This document shows, in pieces, positions 55,437-63,754 of a stretch of DNA of 64,000 nucleotides. The DNA comes from Magnetospirillum molischianum DSM 120 (lineage in GTDB: Bacteria > Pseudomonadota > Alphaproteobacteria > Rhodospirillales > Magnetospirillaceae): positions 54,595 to 118,594 of the forward strand of contig NZ_CAHP01000011.1 of NCBI RefSeq assembly GCF_000294655.1, in the 5' to 3' direction. The notes beneath the pieces are model-generated. The model was not told the origin of the DNA. It made no database searches and worked only from the letters and a program-made list of their open reading frames with translations. Numbering within the stretch: position 1 is the first letter of the stretch; every line of letters starts with the position of its first letter. A program made the translations under genes and the position numbers.

Positions 55437-56879
55437 ATGCGACGGAACAGGAATGCCAAGATTATTGCCACTCTGGGACCGGCGTCATCGACACCGCAGG
55501 CAATCGAAAGCCTGTTCGTTGCCGGTGCCGACGTGTTCCGACTCAATTTCAGCCATGGCAGCCATGCCGACCATCAAGCCCGGATCAACATCATCCGTGC
55601 GCTTGAGGAAAAGGTGCAGCGTCCCATCGCTATTCTGGCCGACCTCCAGGGGCCGAAGCTGCGGGTTGGCGATTTCGTCAACGGCCGGGTGCGGATTGAA
55701 AGCGGCGCGACCCTCCGTCTCGACATGAACCCCGAAAAAGGTACGGCGGAACGCGCTCCGCTGCTCCACCCCGAAGTGTTCGCCGCCCTGCGCGCCGGAA
55801 GCGAACTGCTGCTCGACGACGGCCGCCTCCGTCTCAGGGTCGAACATCACGGCGATGATTTCGCCGACACGCGGGTGATCGTCGGTGGCGAACTTTCGAA
55901 TCACAAAGGGGTCAACGTCCCCAATGTGATGCTGCCGATCTCGCCCTTGACCCCGAAAGACCTGCGCGATCTTGAATTCGCGGTCGAACGCGGCGCCGAC
56001 TGGATCGCACTTAGCTTCGTACAGCGTCCCGGCGACGTTGCCGAGGCTCGTCGGTTGGTATCGGCTCATGTCGGCTCACGCGTGCGTCTGCTGTCGAAGC
56101 TGGAGAAGCCTTCGGCGATTGAGCATCTTGACGACATCATCGAACTGTCCGACGCGGTGATGGTGGCGCGCGGCGACCTTGGCGTCGAATGCCCGCCCGA
56201 GACCGTGCCGATCCTGCAAAAGCGAATCCTCCGTGCCTGTCGTCAGGCCGGAAAGCCGGTGGTGGTCGCCACCCAGATGCTCGACTCGATGATCCACTCC
56301 CCATCCCCGACCCGCGCCGAAGCCTCGGACGTCGCCACCGCCATCTATGACGGTGCCGATGCGGTGATGCTGTCGGCCGAAACCGCCGCAGGCGACTTCC
56401 CGGTCGAGGCGGTAACGATGATGAACCGCATCATCAAGCAGGTCGAACAAGACGAGCATTACGCAGTGATCGCCGACGCCTCGCGCCTGGAACCCGATCC
56501 AACCTCACGCGATGCCATCAGTGCCGCCGCCCGTCAGGTTGCCCATACGATCAAAGCCGCCGCCATCGTCACCTTCACCTCGTCGGGATCGACAACATTG
56601 CGAGTCGCCCGCGAACGTCCCGAACAACCGATTCTCTCGGTCACATCGGATATCGAAGTGGCGCGGCAGCTCGCTTTGGTGTGGGGAGCCCATTCGATCA
56701 TGGCCAAGGACGTCCGCAGCTTCACCGAGATGGTGCAAAAAGCGATTGATGTCACCCAAAGCGAGGATTTCGCCGCTCCCGGCGATCGCGTCGTTATCGC
56801 GGCAGGCGTCCCGTTCGGCCTGTCCGGCACCACCAACATGCTGCGTGTTGCCGAAATCGAACCGGCACACACGGTTTAG
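55437..56879 (+). CDS. pyk: Pyruvate kinase
   Basis: Pyruvate kinase converts phosphoenolpyruvate and ADP to pyruvate and ATP. At 480 residues it has normal bacterial length. It shows RNAKIIATLGPASS, the FRLNFSHG active-site segment, ILADLQGPKLRVG, the catalytic-lysine region LLSKLEKPSAIEH, the substrate/Mg motif VMVARGDLGVE and the C-terminal regulatory domain. ATG 55437 is preceded by AGGGA. It stands alone and ends in a repeat-like hairpin region. Confidence 0.97.
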   Translation: MRRNRNAKIIATLGPASSTPQAIESLFVAGADVFRLNFSHGSHADHQARINIIRALEEKVQRPIAILADLQGPKLRVGDFVNGRVRIESGATLRLDMNPEKGTAERAPLLHPEVFAALRAGSELLLDDGRLRLRVEHHGDDFADTRVIVGGELSNHKGVNVPNVMLPISPLTPKDLRDLEFAVERGADWIALSFVQRPGDVAEARRLVSAHVGSRVRLLSKLEKPSAIEHLDDIIELSDAVMVARGDLGVECPPETVPILQKRILRACRQAGKPVVVATQMLDSMIHSPSPTRAEASDVATAIYDGADAVMLSAETAAGDFPVEAVTMMNRIIKQVEQDEHYAVIADASRLEPDPTSRDAISAAARQVAHTIKAAAIVTFTSSGSTTLRVARERPEQPILSVTSDIEVARQLALVWGAHSIMAKDVRSFTEMVQKAIDVTQSEDFAAPGDRVVIAAGVPFGLSGTTNMLRVAEIEPAHTV

Positions 56880-56957
56880 AGCGCCGGGATTTAAACGCTC
56901 CAACCGCCATTGAGGGGACATCCCGCGCCCGGAACGGGACATTGATAAATGCCTCGC

Positions 56958-56982
56958 CCCTCTCCCACGCTGTGGGAGAGGG
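56958..56982. repeat. REP-like hairpin between pyk and hcp
   Basis: CCCTCTCCCA/TGGGAGAGGG with a 5-base loop is followed by GAAGGCCGGGCGG. This CCCTCTCCC...GGGAGAGGG form is a widespread extragenic palindrome type in proteobacterial genomes. It lies in the 151-bp gap between convergent pyk and hcp and probably also blocks read-through. Confidence 0.6.
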
Positions 56983-57030
56983 AACCGAAGGCCGGGCGGA
57001 GAGCCTTTTAAGCCCACACCCGGCTTCCGA

Positions 57031-58599
57031 TCACGCTGCCGTCAGAGCCTTCAGGTCGTCTTCGACGCCGCCAACCGGCATCACATTGAACTTATCGACC
57101 AAAACCTGAAGCACCGCAGGCGTTACGAACGCGGGCAGGCTCGGCCCGATGCGGATATTGCGGACACCGAGATGGAGCAGCGCCAGCAGCACGCACACCG
57201 CTTTCTGCTCATACCACGACAGGATAAGACTGAGCGGTAAGTCATTGAGTCCACAGTCAAACACCTCGGCCAAAGCCTGGGCGACCTTAATCGCCGAGAA
57301 GGCATCGTTGCACTGCCCCATATCGAGCAGACGCGGCAGCGGGCCGATCTGGCCATAATCGTGACCAAGAAGGCGGAACTTGCCGCAACCCAACGTCATG
57401 ATCACCCAATCCTGGGGCAGACCCGCCGCCAGATCGGTGTAGTAGGACCGCCCGGTATCGGTGCCATCGCAACCACCGATCACGGCGAAATGCTTGACGG
57501 CCCCGCTTTTGATCGCGCCAACGACGGTATCGGCCAACCCCAGCACGGCGTGATGACCGAAGCCAACCTGATGCTCACCAGTCGAAGCGCTGTCGGTAAA
57601 GCCCGGAGCCTGTTGCGCCGCCGCGATCACCGCCGAGAAATCCTGACCGACGACATGGGCGATACCGGGCCATGCCACCGGGCCGCAGGTGAACAGGCGG
57701 GCGGCATAAGTCTCGGCTGGGCGCTGAATGCAGTTGGTGGTCATCAGGATTGCGCCGGGGAAGGTGTCGAACTCACGCCGCTGCCACATCCACGCACCGC
57801 CGAAATGACCGGCGAGATGGGCATGGCGGCGCAGTTCGGGATAAGCGTGCGCGGGTAACATCTCGCCATGAGTATAGATGTTGATCCCGGTTCCCTCGGT
57901 TTGCTCCAGCAGCGCCTTCAGGTCGCCCAGATCGTGACCGGATACCAGAATCGCCTTACCCGGCACATGGCCCATCCGCACAGCGCCTGGTGTCTGCGGG
58001 CCGAAACTGCCGGTATTGGCGACATCAAGCAGCGCCAGAACTGCAACCGACGCCTCGCCACACCGCAAGGTAAGGTCAAGCAATCGCCCGAGATCGGACT
58101 CGCCCCGCGCCAGAGCGGCAAGCGCCTCGACCGTGAACTCATCGACAGCGGCAGAGGTTTTTCCTAAACGGCGGGCATGATGAGCATAGGCTGCCATGCC
58201 TTTCAGCCCATAAGTCAGCAATTCCTGCAAACCGGTGACATCATCCCCGTCCGCGCGGCGACGGGCGGCAATGCCAACTCGTTCGGCCAGGACGTTCAGT
58301 CCTGCGCTGTCGCGGGGAAGGTCTCGTCCCGCCGCTTCGGCAATGGCGCGGATCATCGTTTCCAGCCGCTCGGTATCGAAATTGACGTTGGTGACCGTGG
58401 CAAACAGCGCCGACTCGATCATTTCGTGACTCCCGACCGGCCGCAGCCCAGACGGTACGGCGGCAAGCCCGAGGGCAAGACTTTTGGCAAGGTCGAGCAG
58501 AAGATCCTGCAACCCGGCAGCGTCCGAGCTTTTGCCGCACACGCCGATTTCGGTGCAGCCGGTACCGCGCGCGGTCTGTTCGCATTGATAACAGAACAT
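57031..58599 (-). CDS. hcp: Hybrid cluster protein (hydroxylamine reductase-type)
   Basis: Hcp is an Fe-S enzyme linked to nitric oxide and hydroxylamine detoxification. The 522-residue protein starts MFCYQCEQTARGTGC. Its N-terminal cysteines Cys3, Cys6, Cys15 and Cys21 follow CX2CX8CX5C, the class I spacing of anaerobes, rather than the wider class II spacing of enterics. Hybrid-cluster regions VSGHDLGD, IYTHGEMLPAH, TTNCIQRP and GCGKFRLLG are present. No hcr reductase gene is adjacent. It shares an FNR-type palindrome with the divergent hemerythrin gene. Confidence 0.95.
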   Translation of the reverse strand: MFCYQCEQTARGTGCTEIGVCGKSSDAAGLQDLLLDLAKSLALGLAAVPSGLRPVGSHEMIESALFATVTNVNFDTERLETMIRAIAEAAGRDLPRDSAGLNVLAERVGIAARRRADGDDVTGLQELLTYGLKGMAAYAHHARRLGKTSAAVDEFTVEALAALARGESDLGRLLDLTLRCGEASVAVLALLDVANTGSFGPQTPGAVRMGHVPGKAILVSGHDLGDLKALLEQTEGTGINIYTHGEMLPAHAYPELRRHAHLAGHFGGAWMWQRREFDTFPGAILMTTNCIQRPAETYAARLFTCGPVAWPGIAHVVGQDFSAVIAAAQQAPGFTDSASTGEHQVGFGHHAVLGLADTVVGAIKSGAVKHFAVIGGCDGTDTGRSYYTDLAAGLPQDWVIMTLGCGKFRLLGHDYGQIGPLPRLLDMGQCNDAFSAIKVAQALAEVFDCGLNDLPLSLILSWYEQKAVCVLLALLHLGVRNIRIGPSLPAFVTPAVLQVLVDKFNVMPVGGVEDDLKALTAA

Positions 58600-58684
58600 G
58601 AGATGTGCCCTTCCCTACAGTGCGGAAACAAGCCGTCCTGGCCCGATTTCTCCGACACTGTGCCCGATTGCCCCAACGACAACC

Positions 58685-58698
58685 TTGACGCCGGTCAA
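58685..58698. promoter_or_regulatory. FNR/CRP-superfamily operator shared by hcp and hemerythrin
   Basis: TTGACGCCGGTCAA has perfect TTGAC/GTCAA half-sites with a 4-base centre, as in FNR, FixK and Dnr/NnrR boxes. It is 86 bases upstream of the hcp start and 47 bases upstream of the bacteriohemerythrin start, so one site could control both under low oxygen or nitric oxide. Confidence 0.7.
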
Positions 58699-58745
58699 GT
58701 CCTCCAGGTTGACTTACCAAGAGCGCTCTGCAACGATACAGAACC

Positions 58746-59159
58746 ATGACGATAGATTGGGATAGCAGCCTGGAAACAGGCGTCGCAGAGGTCGATGCGG
58801 ATCATCGAAACTTGGTGCGACTGGTTAACGACCTCGACAAGATGTTGTCGCAGGGCGTTGATTCCACTCGATTCGGCTCGGTGATCGATACGCTGATCGA
58901 TTATGCCGAGAACCATTTCCGCCTTGAGGAAGAGATGCTGGCCCAGTTGGGCTATCCCGACATCGCCGACCATGCCGAAAGCCATGTCGGCTTCGCCCAC
59001 CAGTTGGGCGCGATGGTTGCGGGGTGTATCATCGATCCTGGCCCGGCCTCGATCGCCCGTCTGCGTGATCATCTTCACACATGGCTGATCGACCATATCC
59101 TGCGTGAAGATATGCGTTTCGCCCCCTTCGTCCGCGAACGCCTGAACCAAAAACCCTAG
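58746..59159 (+). CDS. Bacteriohemerythrin
   Basis: This 137-residue single-domain hemerythrin has a di-iron, O2-binding four-helix bundle. Predicted ligands are His20, His57, Glu61, His76 and His80, with the C-terminal HLHTWLIDHILREDMRF supplying the last His and Asp. Stand-alone bacteriohemerythrins carry or sense O2, often in microaerobic bacteria. It is divergent from hcp with a shared FNR-type box, which suggests joint induction at low oxygen or under nitrosative stress. Confidence 0.93.
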   Translation: MTIDWDSSLETGVAEVDADHRNLVRLVNDLDKMLSQGVDSTRFGSVIDTLIDYAENHFRLEEEMLAQLGYPDIADHAESHVGFAHQLGAMVAGCIIDPGPASIARLRDHLHTWLIDHILREDMRFAPFVRERLNQKP

Positions 59160-59194
59160 CAACTTTCAAGGCATTAAGCCCTGTTCTTATCACC

Positions 59195-59276
59195 AAAAAA
59201 ACCGCCCGGAGATCCGGGCGGCGTAGTTTGTCTCAGAGAGGGAGGCTGGCCAAAGAAAGTCAAAGGCTCAACATCT
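59195..59276 (-). ncRNA. Candidate small RNA in the hemerythrin-NRPS gap
   Basis: The 310-bp gap 59160-59469 holds a minus-strand unit. It has a promoter (TTGACT, 17 bases, TATATT) and a predicted start near 59276. About 80 nt later there is a perfect GC-rich hairpin CCGCCCGG/CCGGGCGG with AGAT/ATCT loop, followed by seven T. No convincing ORF lies between. The predicted RNA contains a C-rich CCUCCCUCUC stretch that could pair with Shine-Dalgarno sequences. The rest of the gap shows nothing else I can name. Confidence 0.5.
59202..59221 (-). terminator. Intrinsic terminator on the minus strand
   Basis: An 8-bp perfect stem CCGCCCGG/CCGGGCGG with a 4-base loop is followed on the minus strand by TTTTTTT (59201-59195). 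No annotated minus-strand gene ends here, so it points to an unannotated transcript. On the plus strand it may also stop the hemerythrin mRNA. Confidence 0.85.
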
Positions 59277-59282
59277 AAAATG

Positions 59283-59311
59283 AATATAATAAGCGATTTC
59301 GATAGAGTCAA
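59283..59311 (-). promoter_or_regulatory. Promoter of the candidate small RNA
   Basis: Minus-strand TTGACT (59311-59306) and TATATT (59288-59283) are separated by exactly 17 bases, a near-consensus sigma-70 pair in an AT-rich pocket. Confidence 0.55.
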
Positions 59312-59469
59312 CCGATTCCCCTCGACATCGCCTGTAAAAGCCCGCGCGGTGATTGCGTCCACCTCGGGGTATCCCTATACTGAGTGCCTACTTTTCCCGC
59401 TTTCGACGCCATGTGCGAATTGCCCCACCGCCGGGGCTGTTCGTCGGCTGTCGGCTTTACCGGACCATC

Positions 59470-62400
59470 ATGACCCAGGTTACCTCCCCCGCGCTTGCCT
59501 CTTTGCCCGGCCTCCGCGATCCGTCCCTGCTGCGCGACGAGCGGCTGGACGAGATTTTCGCCGCGACCGTGGCCCGGACCCCCACCGCCGCCGCTGCCAC
59601 TTTCGGCAGTATCACCCTGGATTATTCCGGTCTGGCCGCGCGGGCGGAGCGGATCGCGGGCGCGCTGGCCGCGCGCGGTATCGGCCCAGGCGCTTTCGTC
59701 GGGCTGTGGATGAGCCGGTCGCTTGATCTCCACGCCGCTCTGCTTGGTATCCTGCGCAGCGGAGCGGCCTATATCCCTTTCGATGCCGACGCGCCGTCGG
59801 ACCGCATCGCGGAATGCCTGTCGGATTGCCGTGCCACCGCAATCCTGGTCGATGCCGACACCGCCGGACGGATCGTCCAGCCCCTACCCGCCCCGACTTA
59901 TGATGTAGCGACCCTGCTGGGGTCGGAACCGGCTTCCTCCGCCCCAAATCCGCGTGAAATCGGCGCGACACCGAACGACCCGGCCTATCTGATCTATACC
60001 TCCGGTTCGACCGGACGCCCCAAGGCGGTCGTGGTTCCCCATCGGGCCATCTGCCATTATCTGCGCGCCGCCAACAGCCTTTACGGCATTGTCGCGTCCG
60101 ATGTGGTGTTCCAGGGGGCCTCGGTCGCGTTCGACCTGTCGCTGGAAGAAATCTTCATCCCGTATCTGGTCGGGGCCCGGCTGTGGATCGCCGGTCCGCG
60201 CACCCTGGCCGAAACCGAGCAACTTCCCGATCTGCTGGGCGAAGCCGGAATTACGGTACTCGATACCGTCCCGACGCTGCTGTCCCTGCTTCCTCGCGAT
60301 ATCCCCTCGTTACGGCTGATCATCCTGGGGGGCGAGGCCTGCCCACAGGCACTGGCCGAACGCTGGTGCCGCCCCGGCCGTCATCTGTTCAATTCCTATG
60401 GCCCGACCGAGACCACCGTCGTCGCGACCTTGGCCGAGCTTGACCCCGGCACCCCGGTCACGATCGGCGGCCCGATCCCCAATCACACATGCTGGATCGT
60501 CGATGAGGCTCTGGCACCAGTGGCTCCCGGCGCAACCGGCGAACTGCTGATCGGTGGGCCGGGCGTCACCGATGGCTATCTCGGCCGCCCTGACCTGACC
60601 GCCGAAAAGTTTATCGCCAATCCGTTCGAGCATGACGGACTTGCCCCGGTCTTGTACCGCTCCGGCGATGCGGTAAGCCTCGACGCGGCCGGAACCCTGC
60701 TGTTCCACGGTCGGATCGACGATCAGGTCAAGATTCGCGGCTTCCGTGTCGAACTGGGCGAGATCGAAGCCCGTCTGGCCGCCCTGCCCGGCATCGAACG
60801 GGCGGCGGTGGCCCTGCGCCGCGATGGAGGCGACGAACGTCTGGTCGCTTTCGTGGTGACGACAGCGAACGCCACCCCGGATCAGGCGGCGTTGCGCACC
60901 GCGCTCCGCGAACGTCTGCCCGCTTATATGGTGCCGTCGCTGTTCCAGCCGGTGCCCGACCTGCCCCGACTGATCTCAGGCAAGCTCGACCGCAAGAGCC
61001 TCGCGACCCTGCCACTGACCGAAACAGCAGCCGACGAGCAGGAAAATCCTGCCACTCCGACCGAAGCCAAGCTGCTGAACGCGGCCCGTCCAATCTTTCC
61101 CGGCCAGTCGATTCCGTTTGACGCCGACTTCTTCCTTGATCTCGGCGGACATTCCCTGTTGGCGGCACGCTTCGTCTCGATAGTGCGCCAAGACCCGTCG
61201 CTGGCCAGTCTGACCCTGACCGAGATCTACGCCACCCGGACCTTGCGAGCGATGGCCGCATTGCTGGATGCACGGGCTCCGGCCCCCGGCACCGTTGCCG
61301 CCGACCTATCGTTCGAACCGCCGCCACTGCTGCGCCGGGTGCTGTGTGGTCTGGCCCAAGCGGCGGCGATGCCGTTAGTCCTGACTCTGACCACCCTGCC
61401 CTGGCTGGGCGTGTTCGTCAGCTACATGCTGCTCTCGGGCGAGGAAGCCGGGTTGGGCCGCGAGTTGGTCACCCTGATGCTGACCTACGCGGTTATCAAT
61501 ATCGGCACCATCCTGGGATCGATCGGGCTGAAATGGCTGGCGATCGGCCGCACCCGGCCCGGACGCTATCCGCTGTGGGGTGTTTATTATTTCCGCTGGT
61601 GGCTGGCGCAGCGGATGGTCAACGTCGCCCACGTCAAATGGTTCCAGGGCACCCCGATCATGGGGCTGTATCTGCGGGCGCTGGGTGCCAAGGTCGGCAG
61701 TGACTGCATCATCGGCGAAGTCGAGGCCGGAGCCTTCGACCTGATATCGATCGGCCAGGGCGTGGTGATCGGCGGCAAGGCCAAGTTGGCCAACGCAGAA
61801 GTCGTCGGGAACGAACTGGTGATCGGGACGATTTCAATCGGCAACGATGCCCATATCGGCACCTCGTGCGTGATCGGGCCGGATACGGTGCTGGCCGACG
61901 AAACCGAACTGGCCGACTTGACGTCAATTCCGCCCGGCGTCCATACCGGCCGGGCCGAATTTTGGGAAGGGTCGCCAGCCCGCCGGACCGGCACGGTCGA
62001 TGTCGCGTCTCTGCCCGAGCCGGCCCGTGCCACCCGAACCCGCAAGGCCGTTCTCAGCGCCTTTTACCTGCTGATGCTGGTGATTCTGCCGCCGATCAGC
62101 CTGATTCCGATCTTTCCGGCCTTCTACCTGTTCGAAAGCCTGAGCGAGATTATCGCGGGCAGTGGGCCGCACGATTACCTCTACATTTTGCCATTGCTGG
62201 CATGGCCCACGGCTATGGCGCTGATCGTCGTCACCGTGCTGCTGATCGCCGTGATGCGCTGGACCGTGTTGCCGGTCGTCACCGCAGGCACCTACTCGGT
62301 TTACGGCGGCTTTTATGTCCGCAAGTGGATCGTCGCGTTGGCCACGGAACTGATGCTGGAAACGCTGTCGTCGCTCTACGCCACCCTATACATGCGGCTA

Positions 62401-63468
62401 TGGTACAGGCTGATGGGGGCCAAGATCGGCCGCGACGCCGAAATTTCCTGCAATCTGTCCGGGCGTTACGATCTGACATATATCGGCGAGAAAAGCTTTA
62501 TCGCCGACGAGGTGATCCTGGGCGACGAAAGCGTCCGCCGCGGGTGGATGGAACTTGAGCCGGTGCGGATCGGTCCCCGTGTCTTCGTCGGCAACGATGC
62601 TGTCGTGCCGCCGGGTGCCATCATCCCCGAGGGAACCCTGATCGGTATCAAGTCGCTGCCGCCGGACAACGACGCAATCAGCCCGGGCGATACCTGGTTC
62701 GGCAGCCCTCCGATCAAATTGCCGGTTCGCCAGCGCTTTGACGGTGGTGGAGCCGCCTGGACCTACGAACCCCCGCAATGGCGGCGGGCGTGGCGCGCGT
62801 TCTTCGAAGCCTTCGCGGTGTCGCTGCCCAGCATGCTGTTCATCACCTTTGGTATTCTGTCGGTCGAGGTGCTGGACCAGTGGATCGCACGGCATGATTA
62901 CGGCACCGTCGTTGTATTGTTCTGCGCCGCCAGTGTCGCGATCTCGGTGGCGTTGACCCTGTGCGCGATCACGGTGAAGTGGCTGATGATGGGACGTTAT
63001 CGCCCGACCGCGAAACCGATGTGGTCGTGGTGGGCGTTACGCACCGAAGCGGTCGCGGTGATGTATTGGGGCATGGCTGGCAAGGTGATGCTCGATCATC
63101 TGCGCGGCACTCCGTTCCTGCCCTGGTTCCTACGGCTGTTCGGCAGCCGGATCGGCCGGGGTGTCTTCATGGATACCACCGACATCACCGAGTTCGATTG
63201 CATCGATGTCGGCGATTTCTGCGCCATCAATGCGGCTTCGGCCTTGCAGACCCACCTCTACGAGGATCGGGTGATGAAGGTCGGGATCGTCACGCTAAGG
63301 CGCGGCGTCACCATCGGAGCCGGTTCGACCGTCCTGTACGACACCGATGTCGGCGATTTCGCCCGTATCGGCCAATTGACCATCGTGATGAAAGGCGAAG
63401 CGATTCCCGCTCACGGAATCTGGGAAGGGGCCCCGGCCCAAACCGACGCTTCGAACGCCAGACCGTGA
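59470..63468 (+). CDS. Pls/PosA-type single-module NRPS (poly-amino-acid synthetase-like)
   Basis: This 1332-residue protein has the architecture of epsilon-poly-lysine synthetase (Pls): adenylation domain (about 20-510; YTSGSTGRPK at 176-185, NSYGPTETT at 308-316, SGKLDRK at 503-509), carrier domain (phosphopantetheine Ser562 in GGHSLL), and then three tandem C-terminal units (about 617-870, 890-1100, 1105-1325). Each unit is a pair of transmembrane segments plus a hexapeptide-type left-handed helix domain. There is no condensation or thioesterase domain. Known Pls enzymes link basic amino acids through side-chain amides. Hand-aligned specificity residues are D222, L223, E226, D265, I285, G287, S309, V317, V318 and K505, and the acidic pair suggests a cationic substrate. 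ATG 59470 was preferred to an open 39-codon extension. Confidence 0.88.
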   Translation: MTQVTSPALASLPGLRDPSLLRDERLDEIFAATVARTPTAAAATFGSITLDYSGLAARAERIAGALAARGIGPGAFVGLWMSRSLDLHAALLGILRSGAAYIPFDADAPSDRIAECLSDCRATAILVDADTAGRIVQPLPAPTYDVATLLGSEPASSAPNPREIGATPNDPAYLIYTSGSTGRPKAVVVPHRAICHYLRAANSLYGIVASDVVFQGASVAFDLSLEEIFIPYLVGARLWIAGPRTLAETEQLPDLLGEAGITVLDTVPTLLSLLPRDIPSLRLIILGGEACPQALAERWCRPGRHLFNSYGPTETTVVATLAELDPGTPVTIGGPIPNHTCWIVDEALAPVAPGATGELLIGGPGVTDGYLGRPDLTAEKFIANPFEHDGLAPVLYRSGDAVSLDAAGTLLFHGRIDDQVKIRGFRVELGEIEARLAALPGIERAAVALRRDGGDERLVAFVVTTANATPDQAALRTALRERLPAYMVPSLFQPVPDLPRLISGKLDRKSLATLPLTETAADEQENPATPTEAKLLNAARPIFPGQSIPFDADFFLDLGGHSLLAARFVSIVRQDPSLASLTLTEIYATRTLRAMAALLDARAPAPGTVAADLSFEPPPLLRRVLCGLAQAAAMPLVLTLTTLPWLGVFVSYMLLSGEEAGLGRELVTLMLTYAVINIGTILGSIGLKWLAIGRTRPGRYPLWGVYYFRWWLAQRMVNVAHVKWFQGTPIMGLYLRALGAKVGSDCIIGEVEAGAFDLISIGQGVVIGGKAKLANAEVVGNELVIGTISIGNDAHIGTSCVIGPDTVLADETELADLTSIPPGVHTGRAEFWEGSPARRTGTVDVASLPEPARATRTRKAVLSAFYLLMLVILPPISLIPIFPAFYLFESLSEIIAGSGPHDYLYILPLLAWPTAMALIVVTVLLIAVMRWTVLPVVTAGTYSVYGGFYVRKWIVALATELMLETLSSLYATLYMRLWYRLMGAKIGRDAEISCNLSGRYDLTYIGEKSFIADEVILGDESVRRGWMELEPVRIGPRVFVGNDAVVPPGAIIPEGTLIGIKSLPPDNDAISPGDTWFGSPPIKLPVRQRFDGGGAAWTYEPPQWRRAWRAFFEAFAVSLPSMLFITFGILSVEVLDQWIARHDYGTVVVLFCAASVAISVALTLCAITVKWLMMGRYRPTAKPMWSWWALRTEAVAVMYWGMAGKVMLDHLRGTPFLPWFLRLFGSRIGRGVFMDTTDITEFDCIDVGDFCAINAASALQTHLYEDRVMKVGIVTLRRGVTIGAGSTVLYDTDVGDFARIGQLTIVMKGEAIPAHGIWEGAPAQTDASNARP

Positions 63469-63713
63469 CCGGACAGCATGTGCAGAAGCGATCAGTGATG
63501 ATCGCTGGCCACGCCAGCAGCGTGACCTTGGAAGAAGCGTTTTGGGACGAGTTGAAGCAGATTGCCGCCGATCGTGGGCAATCGGTCAATCAGCTCGTTA
63601 CCGAGATCGATTCGGGCCGATTCGGCCCCCAGGCTCCCGGATCGCTCTCGTCTGCGATCCGGGTTTTCGTGCTGGGCTGGGTCAAGGAAGGTGCCCCCCC
63701 CTCACCACCTTAA
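63465..63713 (+). CDS. Ribbon-helix-helix domain protein
   Basis: This 82-residue protein starts at GTG 63465 and overlaps the NRPS stop by four bases (GTGA). It has the alphaproteobacterial RHH_4-type pattern: RSVMIAGHASSVTLEEAFW, then DELKQIAADRGQSVNQLV, and the C-terminal SLSSAIRVFVLGWV. Such proteins are small DNA-binding or adaptor proteins of unclear targets. ATG 63498 is a shorter alternative, but the RSVxIAGH stretch is usually part of the family. Translational coupling to the NRPS suggests linked expression. Confidence 0.75.
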   Translation: MTGQHVQKRSVMIAGHASSVTLEEAFWDELKQIAADRGQSVNQLVTEIDSGRFGPQAPGSLSSAIRVFVLGWVKEGAPPSPP

Positions 63714-63754
63714 GCCTCGGAGACGGCGACACCGGCACTCGCACGTCTTTGATC

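Noticed and set aside
59174-59362. 62-residue minus-strand ORF in the hemerythrin-NRPS gap
   Set aside because: The likely promoter lies inside it, so its start would not be transcribed. There is no ribosome-binding site, and the hairpin and T-run argue for an RNA.
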